Origin: Schlesneria paludicola DSM 18645
GTDB lineage: Bacteria; Planctomycetota; Planctomycetia; Planctomycetales; Planctomycetaceae
Reading direction: 5' to 3'
Assembly (NCBI RefSeq): GCF_000255655.1
Contig: NZ_JH636437.1
Coordinates: 248,353-312,352 of the forward strand
Length of the DNA stretch: 64,000 nt
The notes beneath the pieces were generated by a model. The model was given only the letters and a program-made list of their open reading frames with translations, had not been told where the DNA came from and did no database searches. Positions 9,464-19,104 of this stretch are shown here, in pieces. The number at the start of each line of letters is the position of its first letter. The stretch's first letter is position 1. The translations under genes were made by a program, and so were the position numbers.

Positions 9464-11887
9464 ATGCAAGACTACGAAAAGCTGGGTGTCTTTTATCTGG
9501 GCAAGACCTATGACATGGAGTCGCGACAGATTCAGGATGATTTGCTGCTTTACGATGCGAAAGATCTGACGACCCATGCGGTCTGTGTGGGGATGACCGG
9601 CAGCGGAAAAACGGGTCTGTGTCTTTCGCTGCTGGAAGAAGCGGCCATCGACGGCATTCCAGCCATCTGCATCGATCCGAAGGGCGATCTGGGAAATCTG
9701 CTGCTCGCATTTCCGAATCTGCAACCCTCTGATTTTCGTCCGTGGATTGATCCAGCCGACGCGACTCGTGCCGGGCTGTCGCCGGATGATTATTCGGTCA
9801 AGATGGCGAAAGTCTGGAAAGACGGATTGGCCGCATGGGGGCAGCCACCCGAGCGGATCAAGCGTTATCGCGATGCCGTCGATATCTCGATTTACACACC
9901 GGCCAGCAATGCCGGACTGCCGCTGACGGTTCTGAAATCGTTTTCCGCACCGCCCGCCGCGATCATCGAGAACAGCGAATCGATGCGCGAACGCGTTGCT
10001 TCGGCCGCATCAGGTCTGTTGGCGCTGCTTGGAAACAATGCGGACCCTCTGCAAAGCAAAGAACATATCCTGCTTTCGACGATTCTCGATCGGTCGTGGC
10101 GCGAAGGAAAAGATGTCGATCTGGGCGGGTTGATTCGGCTGATTCAGAAGCCAAATTTTGATCGAGTCGGTGTCGTCGATTTGGAGAGTTTCTACCCTTC
10201 CAAAGAGCGATTTGCATTTGCGATGACGCTGAACAACCTGATCGCGTCCCCAGGATTTCAGGCGTGGATGGAAGGCGAATCGCTTGATATTCAGCGGCTG
10301 ATGTACACGCCCGAAGGGAAGCCTCGCCTGACAATCATCTCGATTGCGCATCTGAGTGACAGCGAGCGAATGTTCTTTGTCACGATTCTCTTGAACGAAG
10401 TCGTGACGTGGATGCGGGCCCAGTCGGGGACGTCCAGCCTGCGGGCCATTCTGTATATGGACGAGATTTTCGGCTACTTCCCGCCGACCGCGAACCCGCC
10501 ATCGAAGACACCGATGCTGACACTTTTGAAGCAGGCCCGTGCGTTTGGAGTCGGGATCGTCCTGGCGACGCAGAACCCAGTCGATCTGGACTACAAAGGG
10601 CTTTCGAACGCGGGAACCTGGTTCCTGGGCCGGCTGCAGACAGAACGTGACAAGGCGCGGGTGCTGGAGGGGCTGGAAGGCGCGTCGGCCGCGGCGGGCG
10701 CGAAGTTCGATCGCGGCAAAATGGAAAAGATTCTGGCGGGGTTAGGAAACCGAGTCTTTCTGATGAACAACGTTCACGAAGATCACCCGGTTGTCTTTCA
10801 AAGTCGCTGGGCGTTGTCGTTCCTGCGTGGGCCCGTCAATCGCGACGAGATTGCCAGACTGATGGCTGATAAGAAGGCGATGCTACCCGCCGCCTCCAAG
10901 CCTGCGACGGCCCTGTTGGGCGGGTCATCGGGAGGTGGCACGCATCCGGTGCTGCCCCCCGGCATTGAAGAATCGTTCGTGGTACGCCAAAGCAGTCTGC
11001 TGGGCGATGTCAAATTGACGTACCGTCCAGGACTCCTGGCTTCGACGCGCGTGCGGTTTGTGCAGGCGACCGCGGGAATTGATTCCTTGCAAGACATGAG
11101 TGTCTTCCTGCCCGCGGTTGATAAGGTGTCCCCGACGATGTTCGATGATGCGACGATCAGCACCGAGGCCGAGCCCGAACAGCAGGCACAGCCCGATAGT
11201 GAAGGAAGCTTTGCCAGCCTGCCTGGGGAACTGAGTCGCGCCAAGACCTATACCGAATTGCAGGCGGCACTCAAGGATCACGTCTACAAGACCGAAAAGT
11301 TGACGCTTTGGAAATGCGCCGAACTGAAGCAGACGTCGAATCCCGGCGAGTCCGAAGGCGACTTTCGTGTCCGGATTGCACACGCAGTCAAAGAGCAACG
11401 CGATCAAGCCGTTGAAAAACTGCGTGCCAAGTACGGGCCAAAACTTGCAACGATCCAGGAACAGCTTCGCAAGGCGATGCAGAAGGTTGAGAAGGAAAAG
11501 CTGGATGCCCGGAATCAAACGACGCAGGTATTGGTGACGGTTGGTACGTCGATTCTGGGAGCCGTGTTTGGCCGCAAGACGATCTCGGCGACGAACATGG
11601 GCAAGATTGCGACAGGGGTCCGCGCTGCGGGGCGGATGGAAGCTGGCAAGCAGGATGTGACACTTGCCGAGGAATCTGTGGAGGCGATTCAGGCCCGGTA
11701 CGACGCCTTGAACAAGCAGTTCTCGGACGAGGCAACGGCGCTCTTGGACGGTGCCGTGCCCGAGAATCTGAGGCTGGACGAAGTGACCATCGCACCGAAG
11801 AAAACGGATGTGACGATCAACAAGTTCGTCTTGTGTTGGACACCCTGGATCGTGGATGCGAAAGGGAACGCGCAGCAGGCCTGGTAG
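9464..11887 (+). CDS. HerA/FtsK-superfamily ATPase with C-terminal coiled coil
   Basis: An 807-residue protein; the ATG at 9464 has TGAGGA 7 bases upstream, although the frame runs back to 9401. Walker A is GMTGSGKT (43-50) after a beta-rich start, followed by CIDPKGDLGNLL. Walker B is AILYMDE (about 328-334), then a sensor-like VLATQNPVDLDYKG. This arrangement belongs to the HerA-type DNA translocases (DUF87-like). After about residue 580 a long charged helical stretch (EQRDQAVEKLRAKYGP, QEQLRKAMQKVEKEK) predicts a coiled coil, followed by a short hydrophobic segment, VTVGTSILGAVFG. DNA or protein pumping is inferred from the family. No NurA-like nuclease is next to it, and the following gene is an unrelated transporter. 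Confidence 0.85.
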   Translation: MQDYEKLGVFYLGKTYDMESRQIQDDLLLYDAKDLTTHAVCVGMTGSGKTGLCLSLLEEAAIDGIPAICIDPKGDLGNLLLAFPNLQPSDFRPWIDPADATRAGLSPDDYSVKMAKVWKDGLAAWGQPPERIKRYRDAVDISIYTPASNAGLPLTVLKSFSAPPAAIIENSESMRERVASAASGLLALLGNNADPLQSKEHILLSTILDRSWREGKDVDLGGLIRLIQKPNFDRVGVVDLESFYPSKERFAFAMTLNNLIASPGFQAWMEGESLDIQRLMYTPEGKPRLTIISIAHLSDSERMFFVTILLNEVVTWMRAQSGTSSLRAILYMDEIFGYFPPTANPPSKTPMLTLLKQARAFGVGIVLATQNPVDLDYKGLSNAGTWFLGRLQTERDKARVLEGLEGASAAAGAKFDRGKMEKILAGLGNRVFLMNNVHEDHPVVFQSRWALSFLRGPVNRDEIARLMADKKAMLPAASKPATALLGGSSGGGTHPVLPPGIEESFVVRQSSLLGDVKLTYRPGLLASTRVRFVQATAGIDSLQDMSVFLPAVDKVSPTMFDDATISTEAEPEQQAQPDSEGSFASLPGELSRAKTYTELQAALKDHVYKTEKLTLWKCAELKQTSNPGESEGDFRVRIAHAVKEQRDQAVEKLRAKYGPKLATIQEQLRKAMQKVEKEKLDARNQTTQVLVTVGTSILGAVFGRKTISATNMGKIATGVRAAGRMEAGKQDVTLAEESVEAIQARYDALNKQFSDEATALLDGAVPENLRLDEVTIAPKKTDVTINKFVLCWTPWIVDAKGNAQQAW

Positions 11888-11957
11888 GAGTGATCGAGCC
11901 GACGACGATGCGGATCGTGGTTTTCCGTCGTTGCCTCGTTACTAAGCGGGAGGGGAC

Positions 11958-12010
11958 GTTGAAATAACGGGGGCTGGCTCCGCAAGGTGCCTGTCCACGT
12001 TATTTCAACA
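11958..12010. repeat. REP-like palindrome, copy 1
   Basis: Perfect 12-bp arms GTTGAAATAACG (11958-11969) and CGTTATTTCAAC (11998-12009) flank a centre with GGCTGGCTCCG and GGTGCCTG. It is the first of five related elements, between two plus-strand genes. Confidence 0.8.
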
Positions 12011-12134
12011 TGTCATCACACTCGCTTCGGGCAGGCTTACCGTCAACCGAACTCTCGCTCGTACGCTGTGGCCGATTCGTCTATTCTGCAGTTCGCTTCG
12101 CACATCGAATTCACTTCAGGGCAGAGGGTTACGC

Positions 12135-13970
12135 ATGTCGGATCAGGCCGCGGATCATGCACAAAAGCCACTGACATGGCGTGAGATGCCTTCGGGGATC
12201 CCTTACATCGTCGGCAATGAAGCGGCCGAACGATTCAGTTTCTACGGAATGAAGGCGATCCTGTTCGTCTACATGACGAAGTATCTGGTGAATGCGATGG
12301 GCCAGCCCGACCCCCTGTCGTCGGAACAGGCGCGGGCGGCCGTGCATTGGTTTGTGGCCTCGGCATACTTCTTTCCACTGGCCGGGGCCATCCTTTCCGA
12401 TTGGCTACTGGGGAAATACCGGACAATTTTCTGGTTGTCGCTCGTGTACTGTCTCGGGCACCTGGCACTGGCGGCGATTCCCGGAAGGGCTGGTTTGCTC
12501 GCGGGACTGACGCTGATCGCGATCGGTTCGGGGGGAATTAAGCCCTGCGTCTCGGCCCATGTCGGCGACCAGTTCACCGAGAAAAATCGAGACCTGCTGC
12601 CGCGGGTTTACAGTTGGTTCTACTTTTCGATCAACCTGGGGGCCTTCGTGTCATCGATGCTCACCCCAGTCCTTTTGGAAGAATTTGGACCACATTGGGG
12701 CCCTCACATTGCGTTCGGTCTGCCCGGTCTGTTGATGTTGCTTGCGACGTTTGTCTTCTGGCTGGGCCGTAAGAAATTTGTTCACGTCAAACCGGCCGGC
12801 TTTTCGTTTATTCGCGAGACCTTCAGTCTTGACGGTCTCAAGGCGCTCAGCGGTTTGATTCCACTCTACTTGTTCGTCGCGATCTTCTGGTGCCTGTACG
12901 ATCAGACCGCGTCGGCGTGGGTCGAGCAGGCCGATTCGATGGATCGACGCTGGCTGGGCATCAATTGGCTGTCCAGCCAGATTCAGGCGATCAACCCGAT
13001 CATGGTCCTGGTCCTGATTCCCACCTGTACCTATCTCGTCTATCCCGCAATCAATGCTCTGTTCTCTTTGACGGCACTGCGTAAGGTTGCGATCGGATTC
13101 CTGCTTGCGGTGATCTCCTTCGGTATCAGTGCCACGATTGAATCCGAGATCACCGGTGGCCGGCTGATCCGAAACGCCGACATCGAACCTGCGAAAGACG
13201 ACACCTCGAAGTTGAAATCCCACGAGTTGATTGCCCAGCTCAGAGAACTTCGTGCGTGGAGTGTGGGTTCGGTCAGTTGGCAGCTCGACGAACCCGGTGC
13301 ATCCGATGGAGACTCGTCGTCCGGTGGAGTTGGCGTTCCGGTCACGCTGCGTGTGGAAGTGGGTTCCACCCCCAAGGGGCCCTGGACCGAGAAAGCCACA
13401 GCGGATTTTGCAGCGAATGCATCTGCACCATATCTCGTCAAACTTCTCGAACCGGCCTGTGCGAAGTATGTGCGGCTCGTGGTTACCACGTCGTCAGCGG
13501 ACAGCGACGCTCCAACGATCGATTGGAGAAAACCTCAATTGCTACGCGTGCTGGCCGACGAATCCGCTCCACCTTATGACGCTCATCCTCACGCCGCCCA
13601 GGTCTGGCCCGATCTGACGGCGGTGGGATATCGGCCCAACATTGTGTGGCAACTGGCTGCCTATTTCTTTCTGACGCTGGCCGAGATCTTTGTTTCGATC
13701 ACCTGCTTGGAATTCTCGTATACGCAGGCACCCAACAAAATGAAATCGCTGGTGATGTCGTTGTACATGCTGTCGGTCGCACTGGGAAATACGCTCACCG
13801 CTGTCGTGAACGAGTACATTCCAAACGCGGACGGAACCAGCAAGCTGCCTGGTGCGAGTTACTATTGGTTCTTCACGGGGTTGATGCTGGCCGCTTCCGT
13901 TGGCTTTCTGGTCGTCGTCGCAACCTACCGCGAAAAGGCCTATCTTCAGTCTGCAGCTGATCGGGAATGA
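12135..13970 (+). CDS. POT/PTR2-family oligopeptide:proton symporter with large insert
   Basis: A 611-residue membrane protein. The family motif ExxERF is present at residues 29-34 (NEAAERFSFYG), followed by the POT helix-1 sequence and later GSGGIKPCVSAHVGDQF and SINLGAF. Around 12 hydrophobic helices are visible. Unusually for a bacterial POT, a soluble stretch of about 160 residues (roughly 338-497) separates the later helices. It contains Gly/Ser/Asp linkers and beta-type segments (VTLRVEVGSTPKGPW, KYVRLVVTTSS) reminiscent of a galactose-binding/discoidin-like fold. Animal PepT transporters carry an extracellular domain at a similar place. Di- and tripeptide uptake is the family function. 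The 3' end overlaps the convergent asnB gene by 25 bases. Confidence 0.92.
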   Translation: MSDQAADHAQKPLTWREMPSGIPYIVGNEAAERFSFYGMKAILFVYMTKYLVNAMGQPDPLSSEQARAAVHWFVASAYFFPLAGAILSDWLLGKYRTIFWLSLVYCLGHLALAAIPGRAGLLAGLTLIAIGSGGIKPCVSAHVGDQFTEKNRDLLPRVYSWFYFSINLGAFVSSMLTPVLLEEFGPHWGPHIAFGLPGLLMLLATFVFWLGRKKFVHVKPAGFSFIRETFSLDGLKALSGLIPLYLFVAIFWCLYDQTASAWVEQADSMDRRWLGINWLSSQIQAINPIMVLVLIPTCTYLVYPAINALFSLTALRKVAIGFLLAVISFGISATIESEITGGRLIRNADIEPAKDDTSKLKSHELIAQLRELRAWSVGSVSWQLDEPGASDGDSSSGGVGVPVTLRVEVGSTPKGPWTEKATADFAANASAPYLVKLLEPACAKYVRLVVTTSSADSDAPTIDWRKPQLLRVLADESAPPYDAHPHAAQVWPDLTAVGYRPNIVWQLAAYFFLTLAEIFVSITCLEFSYTQAPNKMKSLVMSLYMLSVALGNTLTAVVNEYIPNADGTSKLPGASYYWFFTGLMLAASVGFLVVVATYREKAYLQSAADRE

Positions 13971-15973
13971 AGCGGCCGGTCGTACTCTGCGAGCCAGGCT
14001 TGAAACATCAGGACATCCCACAAGTGATATTGCCAGTTGGCTTGTCCCTTCAAATGTTCTGACCACTTTTGTCGGATTGGCGCCGGGTTCAAGAAGCCTT
14101 CACGCTTGAGCCGCGACTCGTCCAGCAGATCTTCGGCCCAATCGCGCAGCGGGCCTCGCAACCAGGAATCGATCGGTACACCAAACCCTGTCTTTGGCCG
14201 TTCGAACAGCTCACGCGGAACATACCTGGCAAGCAGGTCCCGCAGGATGCGTTTGCCCTGACCGTTGTGAACTTTGAATTCCTGTGGCAACGTCCAGGCA
14301 AATTCCACCACGCGATGATCAAGCAGCGGCGTACGCGCTTCGAGCGAAACACCCATGCTCGCCCGGTCAACTTTCGTCAGGATGTCGCCAGGCAAATAGT
14401 TCAACGTGTCGTACATCTGCCAGATCTCTTGATACTGGCTCGGCATGGTTACGGTTTGATCCAGCCAACGCGACAGGTCGGTCGCCAATGCCTTCGTATC
14501 GGAAATTGGTACGCCTAGTGCCTCGGCATCTTCTGTCTGCCAGTGCGACAAATTCCTCAAATAGCGATAGTGCGGACCCGCATCGTCGAACAATGCCGCG
14601 GCCATCGCGAGCTTTTTGGAAGCTGATCCAACGGGCCATTTGGAAGCGCGCTCCATCAACGTTTGCGCCAGGTGCCGTAAAGGGCTGGGCATTGCCCTGG
14701 AGACGGCGGCGATGCGAGACACCAGTCCGCCCGTTGATCCATTGCCATGGTTCGTTTGATTCCGGAAGAATCCCTCCAGCGGCTCAAAGTACCGTCGATA
14801 GCCGCAGAACAACTCATCACCGCCGTCTCCGGACAAGGCGACGGTCACGCGTTGACGTGCGAGCTGGCTCACCAGATAGGTTGGAATCTGAGAGGAATCC
14901 GCAAACGGTTCGTCGAACAGTTTAGGCAGCAGCGGAATGACATCGCGTGCCTGCTGAGCCGTCACGTAAAGTTCGGTGTGTTCGGTCTTCAGATGTTTGG
15001 CAACACGCTCGGCAAAAGGAGCTTCATTGTAAGACTCTTCCTCGAATCCGATGGTGAATGTTTTGACTGGACGCGATGACTGCTTCTGCATCAAAGCGAC
15101 CACCAGCGACGAATCAATCCCACCTGACAGAAACGCCCCCAGCGGGACATCGGCCAGCATGCGACTGCCGACGGCGTCGGTAAGCAACTCGTCCAGCTGA
15201 TCGATCGCCTGTTCGTACGTGCCTCGGAACGGATTGCCCAGATTCGATTTGATGATCGGCCGCAGACTCCAGAACCGTTTGACATCGGCGAATCGACGCC
15301 CCGACCAAAACTGACTGTCGCCCAATGAAATCGTTGTCAGCGTACCCGGTTGTGTGCACACGACGCCGTTATAGATCGACCCTGTGGGTAGGTAGGAGTG
15401 TTTCAGAAACTCGCCCACCATCTGACGATCAATGGTGGCGTTGAATGCCGAATGAGCTCGCAAGGTTTTGGTCTCGGACCCGAACAAGACCAACGATCCC
15501 GAGTGCCAGAAATAGAGCGGCTTCTTTCCCAGTCGATCGCGACCAAGTGTCAGCGTCTGCTCTTTTGTGTCCCAAACCGCAAAGGCGAACATGCCGATGC
15601 AGCGCTGGATCGTCGCTGCGATCCCCCATTGGGCAAAACTTTCCACCAGCGTTTCTGTGTCCGAGTGACCTCGAAAAGAATGGCCCTTGGAGATCAGTTC
15701 GTTGCGGAGTTCACCATGATTATAGATCTCACCGTTGTAGGCGATCACAAACCGGCCGCACGAAGAGGTCATCGGCTGATGCCCGGCTTCCGAGAGATCG
15801 ACGATACTCAGACGTTTGAACCCCAATGCGATCCCCACCGACGGATCGCACCAGACGCCCGTGTCATCAGGACCACGGTGATGAATTGTCTCGGCCATCG
15901 CGCTGACGACGGCGCGCATCTGATCGGCCGTCTGGTCTTGTGCCGCGTTAAGAAATCCGGTCAGACCACACAT
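13946..15973 (-). CDS. asnB: Asparagine synthase (glutamine-hydrolysing)
   Basis: A 675-residue protein beginning MCGLTGF, so Cys2 becomes the N-terminal nucleophile of the class II glutaminase domain. That domain carries HHRGPDDTG, RLSIVDL and YNGEIYNH. The C-terminal synthetase domain has the pyrophosphate loop SGGIDSS (283-289) and later SGDGGDELFCGYRRY. The length is typical of the AsnB type found in planctomycetes and in capsule or exopolysaccharide clusters. It makes asparagine (or an amidated product) from aspartate, ATP and glutamine in the cytoplasm. The start needs no change because Met-Cys must be at the N-terminus. The last 25 bases overlap the convergent POT gene. Confidence 0.95.
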   Translation of the reverse strand: MCGLTGFLNAAQDQTADQMRAVVSAMAETIHHRGPDDTGVWCDPSVGIALGFKRLSIVDLSEAGHQPMTSSCGRFVIAYNGEIYNHGELRNELISKGHSFRGHSDTETLVESFAQWGIAATIQRCIGMFAFAVWDTKEQTLTLGRDRLGKKPLYFWHSGSLVLFGSETKTLRAHSAFNATIDRQMVGEFLKHSYLPTGSIYNGVVCTQPGTLTTISLGDSQFWSGRRFADVKRFWSLRPIIKSNLGNPFRGTYEQAIDQLDELLTDAVGSRMLADVPLGAFLSGGIDSSLVVALMQKQSSRPVKTFTIGFEEESYNEAPFAERVAKHLKTEHTELYVTAQQARDVIPLLPKLFDEPFADSSQIPTYLVSQLARQRVTVALSGDGGDELFCGYRRYFEPLEGFFRNQTNHGNGSTGGLVSRIAAVSRAMPSPLRHLAQTLMERASKWPVGSASKKLAMAAALFDDAGPHYRYLRNLSHWQTEDAEALGVPISDTKALATDLSRWLDQTVTMPSQYQEIWQMYDTLNYLPGDILTKVDRASMGVSLEARTPLLDHRVVEFAWTLPQEFKVHNGQGKRILRDLLARYVPRELFERPKTGFGVPIDSWLRGPLRDWAEDLLDESRLKREGFLNPAPIRQKWSEHLKGQANWQYHLWDVLMFQAWLAEYDRPLHSRSAAD

Positions 15974-16097
15974 GAATCAGCCAAAACTCGAGATCAAGAA
16001 GAACGTGGGTTGAGATGTCATCATCAAAATGAAGTGACATGGATTGCGATCGATGTTTCAAAGGAAACGTGCGAACATCGTATGGGGCTCTCGTCGG

Positions 16098-16568
16098 TTA
16101 CACCATCGGCACGGGTTCGAATTGAGCCACCAGTTTCACCAATGCGTCCTTGGGATTCATGTTGAACAATGCTTTGCCGCCCGTGCCCCACGACCCCTGA
16201 TTAAAGTGGAATACGGCCACCGCGTCGCGAACGGTGGTTACTGCGGCGACATCTTCCATGTCACCCCCTTCGATCGCTTCGAAGCGGACGTTGATCCCCA
16301 CAAACGCGGTCAGTAGGCCCGAATTCTTGTCTCGAGCGAACGTCGTCTCATCAAACCACTCACAGTCCAACCATCGCAATCCACGAGGTTTCCCGAGCGA
16401 CTGCGCGAGATCGAAGAATTTGGCTTCCAGGATCTCGCGTCGTTTGTGAAACAGGCGAATCGCGCGTCGCGCTTCCCCGCGCTGCCACCATGCTGCGAGC
16501 GGGATCGCCGTGAATGCGATGACCAGCAACATTGTGACAACAAGTCCAATCCCCCAGACCCAGATCAT
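16098..16568 (-). CDS. Single-pass membrane protein, conserved planctomycete type
   Basis: A 156-residue protein; the ATG at 16568 has GGAAGGA about 6 bases upstream, while the open frame extends back to 16634. One N-terminal membrane segment (IWVWGIGLVVTMLLVIAFTA) is followed by a basic helix and then a soluble domain with LGKPRGLRWLDCEW and VRFEAIEGGDMEDV. I recognise no named domain. It sits 62 bases downstream of the hydrolase gene and 124 bases upstream of asnB, all on the minus strand, so it may be part of one transcript. Function unknown. Confidence 0.75.
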   Translation of the reverse strand: MIWVWGIGLVVTMLLVIAFTAIPLAAWWQRGEARRAIRLFHKRREILEAKFFDLAQSLGKPRGLRWLDCEWFDETTFARDKNSGLLTAFVGINVRFEAIEGGDMEDVAAVTTVRDAVAVFHFNQGSWGTGGKALFNMNPKDALVKLVAQFEPVPMV

Positions 16569-16630
16569 GATGTCCTTCCGGAACGAATACACGCTCACTC
16601 GAGACACGTACAATGCGGTATTGGCGTTCG

Positions 16631-19006
16631 TCAATTTTGCGGTTGTGGCCAGTTCAAATGGCGATGCAGAAACGCAAACGTGGCCTTTCCGTTGATCGTA
16701 TGCGGCCCGTTAAAGAATTCGATCTCGGTCTTGTCCGCGAGATTCAGCTTCGAGTAGTGCCGCCGGACCTTCGCATATTCAAAGGCCACCCATTCATCCA
16801 AACCCACGCCATCGTCATGACCACGTTCAACCATGAACGGGCGGGGCGTCATGAGCATCGAAAGCTCGGCGTAGTTGGCGACATGGCCCATGTTCCATTC
16901 GAAGATTTCATATTCGGGCGTGAAGACATAAGTGAATGGCAACTCGACGCTCGCATTCTTGTTGACCCACTCGTTGAAATCGGCGGAACAGATCGAAAGG
17001 CAATATCCGGGGCGTCCTTCTCGTGGCGGCAGCAGGGGAGGAACACGAACCGCCGTCTTACCTCCGTACGACAACCCGTAAAATGCCAGGCGGTTGGCAT
17101 CGACATTCGGCAACGAGGCCAGCCATTTCAACGTCACCTGGTGTTGAGGGATGATGTAGCTAAACAGCGATCGACCCAAGGGATTCGACTTACGTTGCAG
17201 AGTCCGAAACAGATCCTTTCCGCGATACGGATTCTGCGGTGAATAGGTGATAAATCCGCGTTTGACGAGTTCCACCGCGAAGCTCTTGTAGTACTTGTAG
17301 CCGTCAGAATCAGGGCCGCTGATCGTGTCCATCGGCACCCCTTCCAATCCGTGCTGGCAGACGACCACCGGACGCCTTTCGTCCGGTTTCATGTCTTTTG
17401 GCAATAAGAGGATTCCGGCGGCGATCACATCGGGGTATGTATCAAGCACCACTTCGTAACCACGAAAGTCTTTTTCGTCGAGTACTTGTCGCGTCCGCGG
17501 GTTCAGCGGAGCAACCGGTTCGGGCAGCTTGCCAATCAGTTCTTCATAAACCTCGTCACGATACCGATCCGCGGAAGCGACCCAACTTTCGACGGAACTT
17601 CGGTCGATTTTGGAGACTCGCTTGTCGCGGGTCTTGTACGAGTCACGCAGTAGATTTTGTGTGAACTGCACCGCTTCGGTCACTTGCCGCTGCTGAATGG
17701 CCGCGCGATCGAGAGAGACTCTCAAACGCGGTGTCGGCCCGCTCGATGCGGCGGGAACATTCTTCCAGCCTAAACCATTCATGAACGCGACAACCGCCGC
17801 GTCACTGAAACCGGGGCCGCGTCCATCGGCACCGCTGGACACCAGCCGAAGCTGATTTCCGACTTTCAATTGCTCGAACAGATGTTGAGCCAGTTTGAAC
17901 TCGGCTTGAACCAGCTCAATGTCGGCGGTCTTGATCTGGCCGGGAGCCGCCCCACCGCGTCGACCGGGTTTTACTGGCAATGGACCATCGGTTTCGGGAA
18001 CCTGACAGGCTTCGATGACCAACGTCCGCGGTGCAATCATCGAAGCAAGCTGAGCGTCACCAAACTCGGTCAGCAGACGCCAGACATTGCGATCGATCGG
18101 CTCCTGCCAGACCGCTTCGCGCTGCTGAAAATAACCGCTGACCAGGACACTGTTGATCCGGTTGTCGAGTGCCGCGCTGTAGAGCGCCAGTTGGCCGCCG
18201 TCACCAATGCCCGCCACGCCAATCGGTCGTGTCTGACTGGATTCGGCATTCATGCGTGTCAACAGATCGACCGCGGCGAGCACCTTCTGAACTTCATAGC
18301 CAATGACATGGCGACCCATCTCGAACGCCGATCGGTAGACCCACTCACGATTCGATTGATTCGTCATGGCGATCTCGGGATTGCCCGCAAAGTCGTCGTT
18401 ACGATTGATCAAGGTGGGAATGACGACCAGACATCCATTCTCAGCCAGTCGTTGTGGCAGTGTTGAGATTGCCGTTTCGGTACCGGGTGCGGCACCCGAG
18501 AACAGATCAGGTGACCAGCGTGCGTCGGGGATGACGATCACCATGGCGTTCCAGTTGTTGTGCTCTGGAATCAGCAACAATCCTTCGGCAGCGATCCCGG
18601 CCAGCGTCTGCCAGCGAGTGGCCTCGACGGAGTACTTGGAAGGACCTGTCGAATGTCCTGTTTGCGACGGCGCCAAAGATGGGAATTGTTTTGCCAGTTC
18701 AAACTTTGCCGTTTCCACACGGGGATCGACGGCACCCAGAATGGTGCGGAACTTCTCGCGATAGGGTGCCAGACTTTTTTCGTAGGCTGCGGCGTTGCTG
18801 AAGTCGCGCTGCCACAGTGATTCGCGTTTGAGTCGGGCTGCGACAATCTCTTTCAGGCAGAAACGATCGATTCCTTCGATCATCAGCACATCGAGTGGTT
18901 TTTCGGCTTTGAGCAATTGCGTTCCAGGTAACGGCAAGCTTGTGTCTTGAGCCGAGACCAGAACGGGCGAAAGACAAACCAGAACCGCGAGCAGGCACAC
19001 ACGCAT
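16631..19006 (-). CDS. Secreted tandem alpha/beta-hydrolase (acetyl-xylan-esterase-like)
   Basis: A 791-residue protein starting at 19006 (GGGAG 6 bases upstream), with a signal peptide ending LVSAQ. It contains two alpha/beta-hydrolase-like halves. The C-terminal half has the nucleophile elbow GLSYGG with Ser646, an acidic candidate in RGHDDGVG (about 731) and His769 in FNGPHTING. The N-terminal half has GIGDGG at 266-271, where the nucleophile serine is replaced by aspartate, so it is probably inactive. The active half resembles dienelactone-hydrolase/acetyl-xylan-esterase proteins (Abhydrolase_7-like). An extracytoplasmic esterase acting on polysaccharide decorations is inferred; the substrate is unknown. 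Confidence 0.85.
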   Translation of the reverse strand: MRVCLLAVLVCLSPVLVSAQDTSLPLPGTQLLKAEKPLDVLMIEGIDRFCLKEIVAARLKRESLWQRDFSNAAAYEKSLAPYREKFRTILGAVDPRVETAKFELAKQFPSLAPSQTGHSTGPSKYSVEATRWQTLAGIAAEGLLLIPEHNNWNAMVIVIPDARWSPDLFSGAAPGTETAISTLPQRLAENGCLVVIPTLINRNDDFAGNPEIAMTNQSNREWVYRSAFEMGRHVIGYEVQKVLAAVDLLTRMNAESSQTRPIGVAGIGDGGQLALYSAALDNRINSVLVSGYFQQREAVWQEPIDRNVWRLLTEFGDAQLASMIAPRTLVIEACQVPETDGPLPVKPGRRGGAAPGQIKTADIELVQAEFKLAQHLFEQLKVGNQLRLVSSGADGRGPGFSDAAVVAFMNGLGWKNVPAASSGPTPRLRVSLDRAAIQQRQVTEAVQFTQNLLRDSYKTRDKRVSKIDRSSVESWVASADRYRDEVYEELIGKLPEPVAPLNPRTRQVLDEKDFRGYEVVLDTYPDVIAAGILLLPKDMKPDERRPVVVCQHGLEGVPMDTISGPDSDGYKYYKSFAVELVKRGFITYSPQNPYRGKDLFRTLQRKSNPLGRSLFSYIIPQHQVTLKWLASLPNVDANRLAFYGLSYGGKTAVRVPPLLPPREGRPGYCLSICSADFNEWVNKNASVELPFTYVFTPEYEIFEWNMGHVANYAELSMLMTPRPFMVERGHDDGVGLDEWVAFEYAKVRRHYSKLNLADKTEIEFFNGPHTINGKATFAFLHRHLNWPQPQN

Positions 19007-19104
19007 CTCGAACTCCCAAAGTCCACTTGAGAACCCATCCTCGGAATCGGCATCCCGCTGCCGGTGATTGAATCTGCCGCCGCACCGTCCAGGTGCGCTG
19101 GCGC

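Noticed and set aside
15398-16165. A 255-residue plus-strand frame opposite the asnB gene
   Set aside because: It is antisense to well-supported AsnB sequence and shows no motif.
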